A stretch of 64,000 bases of DNA, taken from Chalara sp. BL73. Lineage: Eukaryota > Ascomycota > Leotiomycetes > Helotiales. A program made the position numbers and the translations under genes. Positions 43,908 to 53,502 of this stretch are shown here, one piece after another. Where the stretch lies: contig CAKJVC010000128.1 of NCBI GenBank assembly GCA_918026815.1, positions 1-64,000 of the forward strand, read 5' to 3'. The first letter of the stretch is position 1; each line of letters starts with the position of its first letter. Under the pieces are notes generated by a model. The model ran no database searches. It was not told the DNA's origin and saw only the letters and a list, made by a program, of their open reading frames with translations.

Positions 43908-46319
43908 TTACAAGCCACTTTTTGTGTTCCCTAACCCTTTCGCGTCACGTCGCATGTAGTTATCCTTGAGCCTCCGGCGAGCAATTCTCAGCTGCGCGAT
44001 TAATGGCTTCATCCCCGCCACCTCACTTTTCATCGTGAGCCAGTCGCTTTTGGTCGAAGAAGCTGACGATCCCGAGAACCGAAAAGCTTTCAGACTACGC
44101 CACATTTTGTCCATGTTGACATGAGCTGCGTGAAGTATGTCCTGTGCTGCATTAAACTGTAGCCTAGCGACAGTAAGAGATTGTGAAGTATCATTCAGAG
44201 CCCCATCTAGTTGCATCAGATTGATAATTTCAATTTGATCAGATTTCGAAACCTCGCATGGTGTTGTCCAAAAATAAAAATATGCACAAAGTTGGGGCTT
44301 TCTATCCGGCATCGATAGCTCCTTTGCGATGGTGTTTTTGCCTCTCAGTCGTATGACATTCACCGTACTCCAATGGCTCTCTACAGCATTCGCTGTTTTT
44401 ATGCCTTTCTCTGCCATATCTAGAAGTCGACTTGCTGAATCTGCGTAAGTACCGAAGAAGTAGGACCATTCATCTAGCAGTTGAGAGATTCTGAATCTGA
44501 ATTCAACCTCTCTTGTACCAGATGAAGTATAGTTATAGTGAATAGGATTTTCGTCCCAGTAATGCAACATCCAGCTTGATATTCCGGCAGCGGCGCACGG
44601 ACCATAATATTGAAGCCTCATGGAAGGAAATTCGCCTATGCAAAGCCCTAAAGTGGTCAAGGCTATTAAATCTGCAATGCTTGATATCGTTGCCCAGAGG
44701 CGATGTGGCTGATCAGTATGTGCATCGATAATAGTGTCCACCTTAACAAGAGTGCTATGCAGCTGAAGCTCGAGGATATGTAGCATGCTTTCAACCTCAA
44801 CATCGTACTTGTCAAGATATGTAGCAAGATCTTTTGTGTGTTTGGAAAGGCTGTATAATTGGTCCCTTAAAAGACTCTTGTAGGTCTGGAGGCTTTCCAT
44901 TCTAGGAACTGTAGCAGCTGTTACAATATCGCCTGCAAATGCAATGTTCCGACTGGCATGTCGCAAGAGAATAGCCATAGGAAGTTCCGTGAGGGCTAAA
45001 TTCGACAAGGAAACGGCATTGTGGACGGCTTCGTGCACAGGCTGATAGTAGATATGCTCGACAGAGGGCCCTCCAGGTTTCGAAGAAGAGCTAGGCACCC
45101 GGAGCCTCGCAAGACTTGATAATACCGTACCTATGCACGTAGATGTCGTGGATATGGCCACAAAAGTGTGGCGTACCGCGTGTACAATGATCAGCTTAGT
45201 CGCAGTGACACCCTCGCCGGCCATGATAGCCACACGATTATAGCACAAGGTGGAGTTAAGCCACCAAGGCCAGCTCCTTAAGATTATAGGCTCCCATGCC
45301 CTAACTCTCCGGCTTTGACTGAACCGTGATGCAAACCAGCCAACCATGCGAGTTGACCACGCTACACCAGGAAACTTGCGGAGAAGGTTCTTGATATACC
45401 ACCAATAAAGGATCGCAACACCCACCACTACGGCCACGATTAGACCGACTAGCAGCAAAATTCCGAGGCTCCATTTTGCTTTCTCCATCAACCACCTTGA
45501 GCTATTGTCTAAGTAAGGATGCTGGGAGAAGTACCGCAAGACCTGCGTAACAGCGAAACGAGTAAGACCAACACCGCGGTTAGCGTATCCAAGGAGCCAA
45601 AATTTCTCATCTGGATCCGGAATTGTAGCTCGAAATCTTTTGTTATCCCAGCCAAATCGATAAAGAACCCTCTTCTGGGTCGCCTTCTTAGCATTTGCAA
45701 ATATTCCATCTTGTATGTAGCGCTCATACAAGTGACTCCAGCAGTAATTAATGAGGTCGTCCTTGTTGTTGTAGTAAAGGGATAGCGAGAAAAGTGGACT
45801 GGTATTTGATGCTCGTTTAATTGCACAAAGATGGGCTTGGTATCTATTCTTGGCATATGGCAGGTCGAATTCGATTTGGCGGCAAAGGCTGGTGTAGTCT
45901 AAATGAAGATACTTCTTCGGGATCATGTCGATTGAAGATCTTGACACCGATTCTAAGAAGCCAGGTTCCCATTTATCACCGCACTGGTACACCTCTTCAA
46001 TAACATCTTGGATAGCATCCTCCCCAGTTATTCCCTCCATATTCATTTCCACAAATCTAGCCAGACAGAATGCTATCCCACGGCATTCGCTCTTCGCGAT
46101 GTCAGACAGGCTGCGAGGAGTTGCTCGCCCATGAAACCCCATCCGATCCAAGTGGTCCACTCCATCGTTATATTCGTTGAGCCAGTTGTCCAAGTCTGAG
46201 GTGATGGCAGGGTACAGTTGTGCGAAATTTCGGTAGCTCAGGGCTTTGACGAAAAACCGAACGTGACTCATTGGATTGGTCGTAGTCTTTTTTATGTCTT
46301 CGACTAGTGTGAATTCCAT
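43908..46319 (-). CDS. Large single-exon orphan membrane protein, 803 aa
   Basis: An uninterrupted 2.4-kb frame with an ATG at 46319. The N-terminal 280 residues look helical and soluble (FLESVSRSSIDMIPKKYLHL). A strong transmembrane segment follows near residues 283-313 (SLGILLLVGLIVAVVVGVAI then LYWWYIKNLL). Further weakly hydrophobic stretches surround residues 370-400. After that comes a long helical region with coiled-coil character (LLRDQLYSLSKHTKDLATYL, VEVESMLHILELQLHSTLVK), a second hydrophobic patch near SSIADLIALTTLGLCIGEF, and a basic C-terminus. I recognise no domain. A soluble head, membrane segment and helical bundle could fit a membrane scaffold or a pore-forming death protein, but this is speculation. 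Confidence 0.75.
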   Translation of the reverse strand: MEFTLVEDIKKTTTNPMSHVRFFVKALSYRNFAQLYPAITSDLDNWLNEYNDGVDHLDRMGFHGRATPRSLSDIAKSECRGIAFCLARFVEMNMEGITGEDAIQDVIEEVYQCGDKWEPGFLESVSRSSIDMIPKKYLHLDYTSLCRQIEFDLPYAKNRYQAHLCAIKRASNTSPLFSLSLYYNNKDDLINYCWSHLYERYIQDGIFANAKKATQKRVLYRFGWDNKRFRATIPDPDEKFWLLGYANRGVGLTRFAVTQVLRYFSQHPYLDNSSRWLMEKAKWSLGILLLVGLIVAVVVGVAILYWWYIKNLLRKFPGVAWSTRMVGWFASRFSQSRRVRAWEPIILRSWPWWLNSTLCYNRVAIMAGEGVTATKLIIVHAVRHTFVAISTTSTCIGTVLSSLARLRVPSSSSKPGGPSVEHIYYQPVHEAVHNAVSLSNLALTELPMAILLRHASRNIAFAGDIVTAATVPRMESLQTYKSLLRDQLYSLSKHTKDLATYLDKYDVEVESMLHILELQLHSTLVKVDTIIDAHTDQPHRLWATISSIADLIALTTLGLCIGEFPSMRLQYYGPCAAAGISSWMLHYWDENPIHYNYTSSGTREVEFRFRISQLLDEWSYFFGTYADSASRLLDMAEKGIKTANAVESHWSTVNVIRLRGKNTIAKELSMPDRKPQLCAYFYFWTTPCEVSKSDQIEIINLMQLDGALNDTSQSLTVARLQFNAAQDILHAAHVNMDKMWRSLKAFRFSGSSASSTKSDWLTMKSEVAGMKPLIAQLRIARRRLKDNYMRRDAKGLGNTKSGL

Positions 46320-48658
46320 TCTAATGTACCGTATCTTGTGCTTGTAAATGATGATAGCGTAACAATAAGTGTCTGTAGGTGAAAGAAATATGTGTCAAAT
46401 ACGATTTGACAGACTATAGAAGGACTTAGATTAGGTATTAAAAATTGCCTTTGGTTACTTACAGGTTTTGATCTCCCTAGTTGAATGCTTCAATAATACC
46501 AGTAGACTCTTTGATAGTTTGCATATGATTGGAAAATTGGCTTCAGTTACTAGCTTTTTGTATAGTAAAGTGTCTACATATGTTTATAAACTTGTAGATA
46601 CTCCTGGGATATTTCACGATGGCATTCACAACTATCTTTTGTTGTATCGTAACATGCCAAGGGCGCGCGACAAAGAACTATAACACCGAAGCATGTGCCA
46701 CGGGAAGAGAACGCCGAGGCCAACACGTTTGATCCTATCAAAAAAAAATTACTTCGTGGAAAGTTCAGCGAAACAAACATAAATTTGTAGCCCGATCTTA
46801 TCGGCAGGGGAGACAGATTAAGAAGATTGATTAGAAAAGATGATAAAAGTTGTGTAAAGCAAGGCATATACAGCTTTGAAAGGCTCGCACTGGCGCCAAA
46901 GATGCAACCATGAAAGACGGGAATGTTTTTGGCAGGAAAGGGGCTTGGGGGGAGGGGGGGGGGAGGTGTTCAGAGCCTACAATGTGTAACACGATGTCTA
47001 ACACCTGTTTCACAACGGGACAAAGATCTACACTAAATCGAATTTCTGCAGTTTAGATGCAGAGTCCTTGTAAATGTGCTATTAGACATTAATCCAGGGA
47101 AAGAGACAGGATTTTTTTGTATACCACATATTTTAAGATGCCTGTCACATATCTCTGCTACTTTATTCCTCGCTTATTAATAAACCAAGCCCGTAGTGTT
47201 GAATTCAAGTCTCTTCAAGGTGTAATGTATTTCTTCAGAAACAAAGGAAAGGAGGTTTACCAAGAGCTTCATGCTATGTCCTGACGTTCTTGGTAGGCTT
47301 ATTCTTTGTCTAGCCAGGTTAGACTTTGCAAGAACTTGTGTTAGACAAGTGTGGTTGACACAAAGATATTTTGCATAAAAACCCGAAACTTTGGCTGGGC
47401 AAGAGCTTTTAAAAGCTGGGAATGCTTAACATACATACAGGCTTCTAACGGTCCGATAAAACTTAAGGCGAGTTAAATACCTGGTTAAAGCCAGATGATA
47501 TAATAGAGGTGCTAAGTATGACACTTTCTTTGTTAGAAAAGACGGGAAAATTTGTCTCGGGTAGCAAAAAGGTAACAAAAACAAGTTTAGCCAGGCTGAA
47601 ACCACGTCAAATGAGAAATTTTACCGCTCCAATTTCCAGTATGCCAATTTTCATTATGACGCAAATTTCAAGAATATCGAAAAATCTTCCAGAAGATCTC
47701 CGCCTCGTTTCCGGGCCTCCCGGTCTAGAAGCCTGCTTAAGTCTCATGCTATGGGAGCTTATATCTTTAATACCGCCACAGAGAAATGTGTCATAGAGCG
47801 CGCATCCCTAGATGCTGCCGACTGAACAGTCGCCAAATTGTTTGTCAACGTATCAACGATATAATATGCCTTCGGTAAAAACTATAGCAGCATCCTTTCG
47901 TATATGGCAATAGAATTACGGCATATAGAAGTCACCCATTGGCCCAAGATTGGCAGAGCTTGACTTCTTTGCTACTCTCATAGCAGTTGTCTGTATTCCT
48001 TTAAAAATACACAAGTTTACTCGTGAGATAACTCCACCTGATAGACATGATCTTGCAAGGAACAACCATCAATTCTTGTTGAGCAGAAGTAATACTTGCA
48101 CTGGCTGCATTTTAAGCGTCCTTACACATCTTTCTGAGCTTCATATATTTCAGTTGTATATCAGGGCAAGTATAAGGACCGCATTATTGATATAAAGTCG
48201 GGGTAGCATGGTAGCTGGAAGACTGAAGCGTTTGAAGTTCACTTGCCTCTAAGATATCGAGGTATTCTCTAGGGAAATACAGAAAACAATAACATCATTG
48301 AAACATTTTTGTGTCTAAGCTTGACTGCTATTTCATCATTAAGCAAGGACACCCTCTCAAGTCGATAGAAATACTACCACGGTTCTTCAGCAAAATAATT
48401 TCCATCAAATTTGGTAAGGCTGGTAGCGCGCAGTAGTAGTCCGCCATTTCTACAGCGATCCTTAGTGTTGCCAACCCAGGGTAATCAAGGATCTCTCCTT
48501 ATATAGAAGAGAAAAAATATTAGAATGCTTTTTCCTGCTCTTGCTGCTTGGCATCGGATTTCAGGTTAGGCTGCCCATCGGAGTGACCCTCTGAGTTCTC
48601 ATCAACAACGTTTCTGTAGATTCAAGATACAGGTAAATACAGTAGCACAGACATGGTA
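46320..48658. other. Gene-poor AT-rich stretch, 2.3 kb
   Basis: Contains a G-rich run (about 46946-46968) and short ORFs (46468-46683, 47509-47796, 47950-48195) without recognisable motifs. No TIR or LTR was seen. The exon-like string NVVDENSEGHSDGQPNLKSD on the minus strand near 48540-48620 may be a tail of the BTB remnant. Confidence 0.4.
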
Positions 48659-48963
48659 CTATGTTTCATCCTCATCAACTTTTGTGGCCCGTCCATAACG
48701 AAAATAAGCTGAAACTGGCGAGGGTTGCTTGTTGGGTAAATTGAGAAACTTGTAGAAGAACGCTAGATGATATGTTTAATAGCAGTCAGAAAACTGATGT
48801 GACAGCATCGTCGCTGGAAAGAGAAATGACTGAGAGTACATCTTACCAACTTCAAAATAACAAAGTGAGCATGGATCCAAGAATCGTTGAAAACCATGAA
48901 TCGTACATCTGGCTTATAGCCTGGAGCTGAGAACGCAACAATGGTTTTCCCTAGGGCCTTCAT
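48659..48963 (-). pseudogene. BTB/POZ-domain gene fragment with broken frame at its intron
   Basis: The ATG at 48963 gives MKALGKTIVAFSAPGYKPDV then RFMVFNDSWIHAHFVILKL, ending at a GTAAGA donor. After a possible intron, the continuation AFFYKFLNLPNKQPSPVSAY then FRYGRATKVDEDET is typical of fungal BTB proteins (ILKLHSxFFRKFLDSPDK, FRYEYVxVVDEDG). Joining donor and TAG acceptor in the normal way puts this second part one base out of frame; a missing G at the donor would explain it. The TAG at 48661-48659 ends the frame early. So it is a pseudogene, an unusual splice or a sequence error. BTB proteins usually recruit cullin-3 or dimerise. Confidence 0.6.
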
Positions 48964-49855
48964 CCGTAAGTTTTAGTTTTTCGTTAAAGGAGGTAAATTG
49001 AATAGTTGCGACCTCAGTAGAACTTGAGCTTGTGGTAGGCTATGTCGAATGGGAAATAGCGCAAAATCCTTGGTACTTCCTTCTAAGAATGAGGTTTGAG
49101 TAAGTTGAGGCTGCGTATGAAAGAAGCTCCAAGTTGAGTGAAAGCAATGTAGAGATTAAATGCTTCGAAGGCATGGGACTTAAGTTTGGGCGGTGGGGAA
49201 AAAATATATAAGATAAGAAAGATACAAGTCGCTAAAATTAGTATACTTCCATAAGTTTTGTCTTTGTTGTATGCAAATTGGTGTTGGAAGGATAATATAT
49301 ATTGTTTTGGGCTGCACGCAGCTTGGCAGAGAATAAATCTATCGTAGAATCAACTTCCTTGAATTCAAAATATTGTCCAAGTTGAGAGTATCGATCCAAA
49401 TCGATCATCGAATGCCGTGAGCAGCTTAGATTATAGGCCGGCAAGACAAGTTGTGTTGAGATGGTTCTTTCCTTTCTCGTATCCTAATCTGGGTTGCTCA
49501 GAGAAAGCTTTTCTACAATAAAGGGCAAGAAATTTGATTAAAGTATTAAAGGCAGCTGATAAAAGAAGAGTGAAATGTGGGTACTAGAGTGTAAGTTCAA
49601 CGTTTTTGTTTACCAAAGGTATCATAAACAAAAATAAATAAACTAAAATAGCAGGCAAGACAAATTTTAGTATGGTCCATGTCCCACCTTCCGACATTTT
49701 AGCACCTGCCCTGCTGAACCAGAGATGCGCCAATTGAACTCGAGATTTCTCATCGATTTCGAGCAATGCCCAGTCGTGAGAACAACAGATCTAGCCCTCG
49801 CAAAGACTATGCAAGGACTAAATTGACTAGCAGGATAAGCCTTTGAAAAACATTA
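48964..49855. other. AT-rich spacer, 892 bp, with a possible minus-strand exon remnant
   Basis: On the minus strand 49584-49790 reads, after a CTAG acceptor, ICCSHDWALLEIDEKSRVQL and then AHLWFSRAGA, ending in a hydrophobic segment (LKFVLPAILVYLFLFMI). DWAL(I/L)E(I/L)D is a motif I associate with several fungal unknowns. There is no ATG or 5' part, so it is probably a relic. Nothing else was recognised. Confidence 0.35.
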
Positions 49856-51089
49856 ATGTATAATGGCGAGAAAAGTGCCCAAAATTCTAGCAGAGCCTGG
49901 AAAGCTGACAGTTCCACAGCTTTTTATCCATACTCAGGTTCTCTTTGCAGCATGGGAGCATTAGACTACCTTTCTGAGCAGAACTCTGACAACGTAGATG
50001 TAACGGATATGTACGATGCCCTATCCAACGCATTGGACTCCAGCTTTCGCAATGTCGGCTCTGAATCTATACTTCCTTCACACCATAAAGGACAGGTCAT
50101 GTGTAAGCATCCCCAAGCCCCAATCTACTCAGTACCATCGCAGAAGAAAATAATTTGTGGCAATGACGAAATCTAATGAGATGTTTGTATAGTTGAAGAG
50201 GATTATGAGCTAGAGCGCACGTCCCTGCCAAATCCAGCACCCGATATTGATTTGGACGATAAAGGTGGTTTAGAAATTGGAGGCTGGATCGCGGCCGAAC
50301 TTGCGAATCGAAGCAGCAACTTCATAGATTTGGTAGAAACCGGCAAGATAGCAGCCAGATGGAAGAAAAATGGGACAGCGTTGAAAACTGCCCCTTATAT
50401 AGAGCTACTAAAGGTCTTTGGTGGTAAGAACTTTTACCCTATGATCCCTTATGTCGCAAATTCCGACATCGTCATGTGAAAGAGTCGTCTAATTTGAGCA
50501 TAATAGTGCCTGCAGCAGCGCTCATATACTTAGCCAAGTGCGAGACCAAGGGTGAGCCTTCCCAGTTTGAAGTATTCTAACTGGGTGACCGACTCTCATT
50601 TTAGGGGCAAAAGTCGAAGTACCTGTTCTTAGGAGGCTCCTACCAAGACCGAAAAAGAAGAAGTGGAAAGTGATGGCAGAGTAAGTAATTTATGGAGGTC
50701 GATTATTATCGCACTTTTACTTGAAAAACTAACTGACGAATTGAGATTTATCGTAGTGATACTGACAAACGTGCCAGGAAATTGGCCCGGCCCCGCGAAT
50801 ACAACACCGCAGAATGGATGAATCAAACGACCATTACCTTGGAGAACTGCTTGGATTGGGATAGCAAGGCTTCTAGTGAGTCTTGTAATAAGTCCTCTGT
50901 CATGGGACTAATAATATTGTAGCAAAATTTGGTACAATACCCGATTCTAAATGGAAATATGGCGGTTGGTTGATATATTTATGCTGCAAAAGTCCAAATA
51001 AGATCTGACATGACCCTCATTCAGGAGAGAAGTTTGACCGAACGCGATACACCGTTGGCATAGATATGCCAAATGTAGGTGACGACTAA
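49856..51089 (+). CDS. Orphan protein, 275 aa, seven exons, unknown function
   Basis: Exons are 49856-50102, 50193-50423, 50507-50551, 50605-50680, 50757-50878, 50923-50964 and 51025-51089 (828 nt). Every junction has GT-AG ends and most have CTAAT/CTAAC/CTGAC branch motifs; the phases agree. The protein contains DVTDMYDALSNALDSSFRNV, an acidic stretch, LEIGGWIAAELANRSSNFID, LVETGKIAARW, VPAAALIYLAKCE, the basic patch RRLLPRPKKKKWKVMA (possible nuclear signal), EWMNQTTITLENCLDWDSKA and a C-terminus GEKFDRTRYTVGIDMPNVGD. I recognise no domain. Such a consistent multi-exon structure argues that it is a real spliced gene. An extra upstream exon cannot be excluded. Confidence 0.65.
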
Positions 51090-51441
51090 GCACGGGTATT
51101 TTATTCAACATTAGCAAATGCACGCCTTTCAATGGTTGGTTTTCTTATCCTTATCGATGTCGTTACTTGCTGGAGATGGCAGATGACTTCTGAGGCTAGT
51201 TTCTGGCAGTGGGTGTACTTTCCCTTTACTTGGTCGACTAGTTCTACAAATAATAAAATGATTCCACGGGGATCGGCGGAGGAGCACAATCATTAAAGTT
51301 GTAGAGCCGCCTATATCGGATGGGCTTTTGCTAGAATACAGTGTTGTTACATTCTTTCGCACCATTGCTATATAAAATCCAAGGGTTCTGAGCCCTTCAA
51401 TCTAAGTTTTCTCTACTTGTGCTAATTGTGGTTGTTGCATC
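51090..51441. other. Intergenic, 352 bp, between convergent genes
   Basis: Lies between the 3' ends of the orphan gene and the MFS transporter gene. Nothing was recognised. Confidence 0.5.
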
Positions 51442-52887
51442 TCATGTAGAACTGGCTGCCGACCATCGTTTTAAAGTCGCTGATGGCCCACCTATGTAGA
51501 TAAAACACAAAATACAATATATACCACAGAGCCCGGCAACAACAGCATTCATATCCCCATATCCAACATGGTGTCTCAGAGTGCCTCCAATGATGGGGCC
51601 GATTGTCAAGCCTCCACTGAACACTGCGCCGGAGATAGCATAAAGACGCCCATATGGCCCTTCATTTCCAAACACGCCGTCGTTCACTTTATTATAGTGC
51701 TCGAAGACGTAGGTTTGTTCTACGCTTGCCGGAGAACCTGCGAAAGATAGGCCAACGCTGTTAAGAGCGAGGATGATAACAAACTTTGTGATTTCGGCAT
51801 TACCACCTTTGTGTGGTATTCGCAACAGGAAGAGAGGGATAGTAAAATATGCCAAGCCAAACACCGCGAAAGGCTTGGGACCATATTTATCTACTCCTCT
51901 GCCTACCAGAGGGCCGAGGATTAGGCAAGGAAGTGCCAACGGAATGAACAGCAGCCCTGCCCTTAGAGCGTCAAAGCCAAATAGCGACTGTGCTTCAATT
52001 GTGAGCGTGGAATCGAAAGCCCCGAGGATTAAAGCTTGTATGAATGTCAACCCGAGAGCAATTAGGAGGCGAGGATTGCTGAAACAGTAGATGACCGGGC
52101 TTTTAAATGACCACCATGGGAGATTTTCAGGCATTCTCCACTGTGCGTAGTCTTCCTTTGCGATTGAATCCGGACTTGGAAGAAGGGGAGAAGTTTCGTC
52201 TGCTTCGTCCTCCTGAATATCTTGATCGTCCGCCCTGGATAAATGGGACTCTACCACATATTTCGCAGCCGTCTTCTTCTCGATCACCACCAAGCGCATA
52301 ACGAAATCCACCCCTATCAAAGCAAATGCCAGGCCAAACACCGCACCCTCTCCCACTGTCTTATACAAGACGCCGCCCAGGACCGGCGCAATAAGCTGCC
52401 CCGCGTTGATGAAGCTGAAAATCCCGCCCATCGTCCCGCCCAGCCTCTTCCTCCCCACCGTATCCACCACCATGGCGAACCCGATCGTCCACACCACCGC
52501 GGCGCTCAGCCCCTGCAGCACCCTCGCGACGATCAGCAGCTCGATCGTCTTCCCCAGGTAAAGCAGCAGCGTGCTCGCCAGCAGCGCCGACAAGCCCATC
52601 AGGAACGGCGTCCGACGCGCCGCCAGCTTGTCGGCCAGCATGCCGATCGGGAGCGAGGAGATGATCTGCACACCCGAATAGCAGGCTAGGAGGACCGACG
52701 TCCAGAATTGGACATGCTGCGTGTGGATATGGATTCGCTCCGTTAGGATGAAGGGGATCAGGGGCACGATTAGAGAGTACAGGAAGAGGTCGGTGAATAA
52801 GCCCACCGTGACGGTCGCGAGGATGAATGTCGTGTTTGATCTCCATTTGAGCCCTTTGGGCGGTATTAAGTTGTCTGACGCAGCCAT
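51442..52887 (-). CDS. MFS transporter, DHA1/VMAT-like, 481 aa
   Basis: Single-exon frame. The ATG at 52887 (MAASDNLIPPKGLKWRSN) is chosen because the frame's further 5' extension has no ATG. Twelve membrane segments are expected, with the MFS loop signature GMLADKLAARR between helices 2 and 3, RVLQGLSAAVVWTIGFAMVV in helix 4, GRKRLGGTMGGIFSF in helix 5, a long acidic cytoplasmic loop (DDQDIQEDEADETSPLLPSP) and GRGVDKYGPKPFAVFG in the second half. This arrangement fits proton-antiporter drug/amine exporters; the substrate is unknown. The first third (about 52360-52700) is markedly GC-richer than the rest. It lies downstream of phosphoketolase on the same strand. Confidence 0.9.
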   Translation of the reverse strand: MAASDNLIPPKGLKWRSNTTFILATVTVGLFTDLFLYSLIVPLIPFILTERIHIHTQHVQFWTSVLLACYSGVQIISSLPIGMLADKLAARRTPFLMGLSALLASTLLLYLGKTIELLIVARVLQGLSAAVVWTIGFAMVVDTVGRKRLGGTMGGIFSFINAGQLIAPVLGGVLYKTVGEGAVFGLAFALIGVDFVMRLVVIEKKTAAKYVVESHLSRADDQDIQEDEADETSPLLPSPDSIAKEDYAQWRMPENLPWWSFKSPVIYCFSNPRLLIALGLTFIQALILGAFDSTLTIEAQSLFGFDALRAGLLFIPLALPCLILGPLVGRGVDKYGPKPFAVFGLAYFTIPLFLLRIPHKGGNAEITKFVIILALNSVGLSFAGSPASVEQTYVFEHYNKVNDGVFGNEGPYGRLYAISGAVFSGGLTIGPIIGGTLRHHVGYGDMNAVVAGLCGIYCILCFIYIGGPSATLKRWSAASST

Positions 52888-53502
52888 GTTGAGGGATGGC
52901 GGTTGGCGAGCGATCGTGAAGGTCAAACCACAATTGGAAGCGTGCTCTGGTTGCTGTTTTCAACACTTGAAATGGGTGCAAATTTAGACAGGGGATTGAA
53001 GAAAAGGGGTAGCGGCGCTACCGCCGGGAAAGAACCTGTCTCTCCAGACCCTCTTGTGCTACCTTGGCTACCCGGAACTTGAGATGAGATGTCACAGACC
53101 AGAGAAACCCCCCGGTGATTTCAAATGATTGAGGCGCAAGCAATTTAAGTTCCTGGGCACCCAACCACCCGATACCTGGAAATGCAACCCGGAAGCAGGC
53201 TATGCGGCATTGTGCAATCAAGATCTTTATCGGGAAAACCAAAGCTTATGTGATCTACTATATAATGGCTTAATCTCGCATCTCGAATGCATATCTGAGT
53301 CTCACAAAGTGTGGGTTTGTGCTGCCTTTGCCTCCCCCAGTTGGTATTTCAAACCGCGTGATGATATGATCGGGGGGAGATTTATGTTCATAGTTTTACG
53401 AGGTGGTTTCACCGAAGCTTGTGCAATATTGAGATGTCAAATACAAATCGTCATTAGTCATTACATAAACCAGTAACATAAAGCAAGATCTAAAGTTGTT
53501 GC
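52888..53502. other. Intergenic, 615 bp
   Basis: Promoter side of the MFS gene and 3' flank of phosphoketolase, both on the minus strand. No exon was recognised. Confidence 0.45.

Noticed and set aside
47509..47796. 95-codon plus-strand ORF in AT-rich DNA
   Set aside because: No motif and no exon signals; low support.
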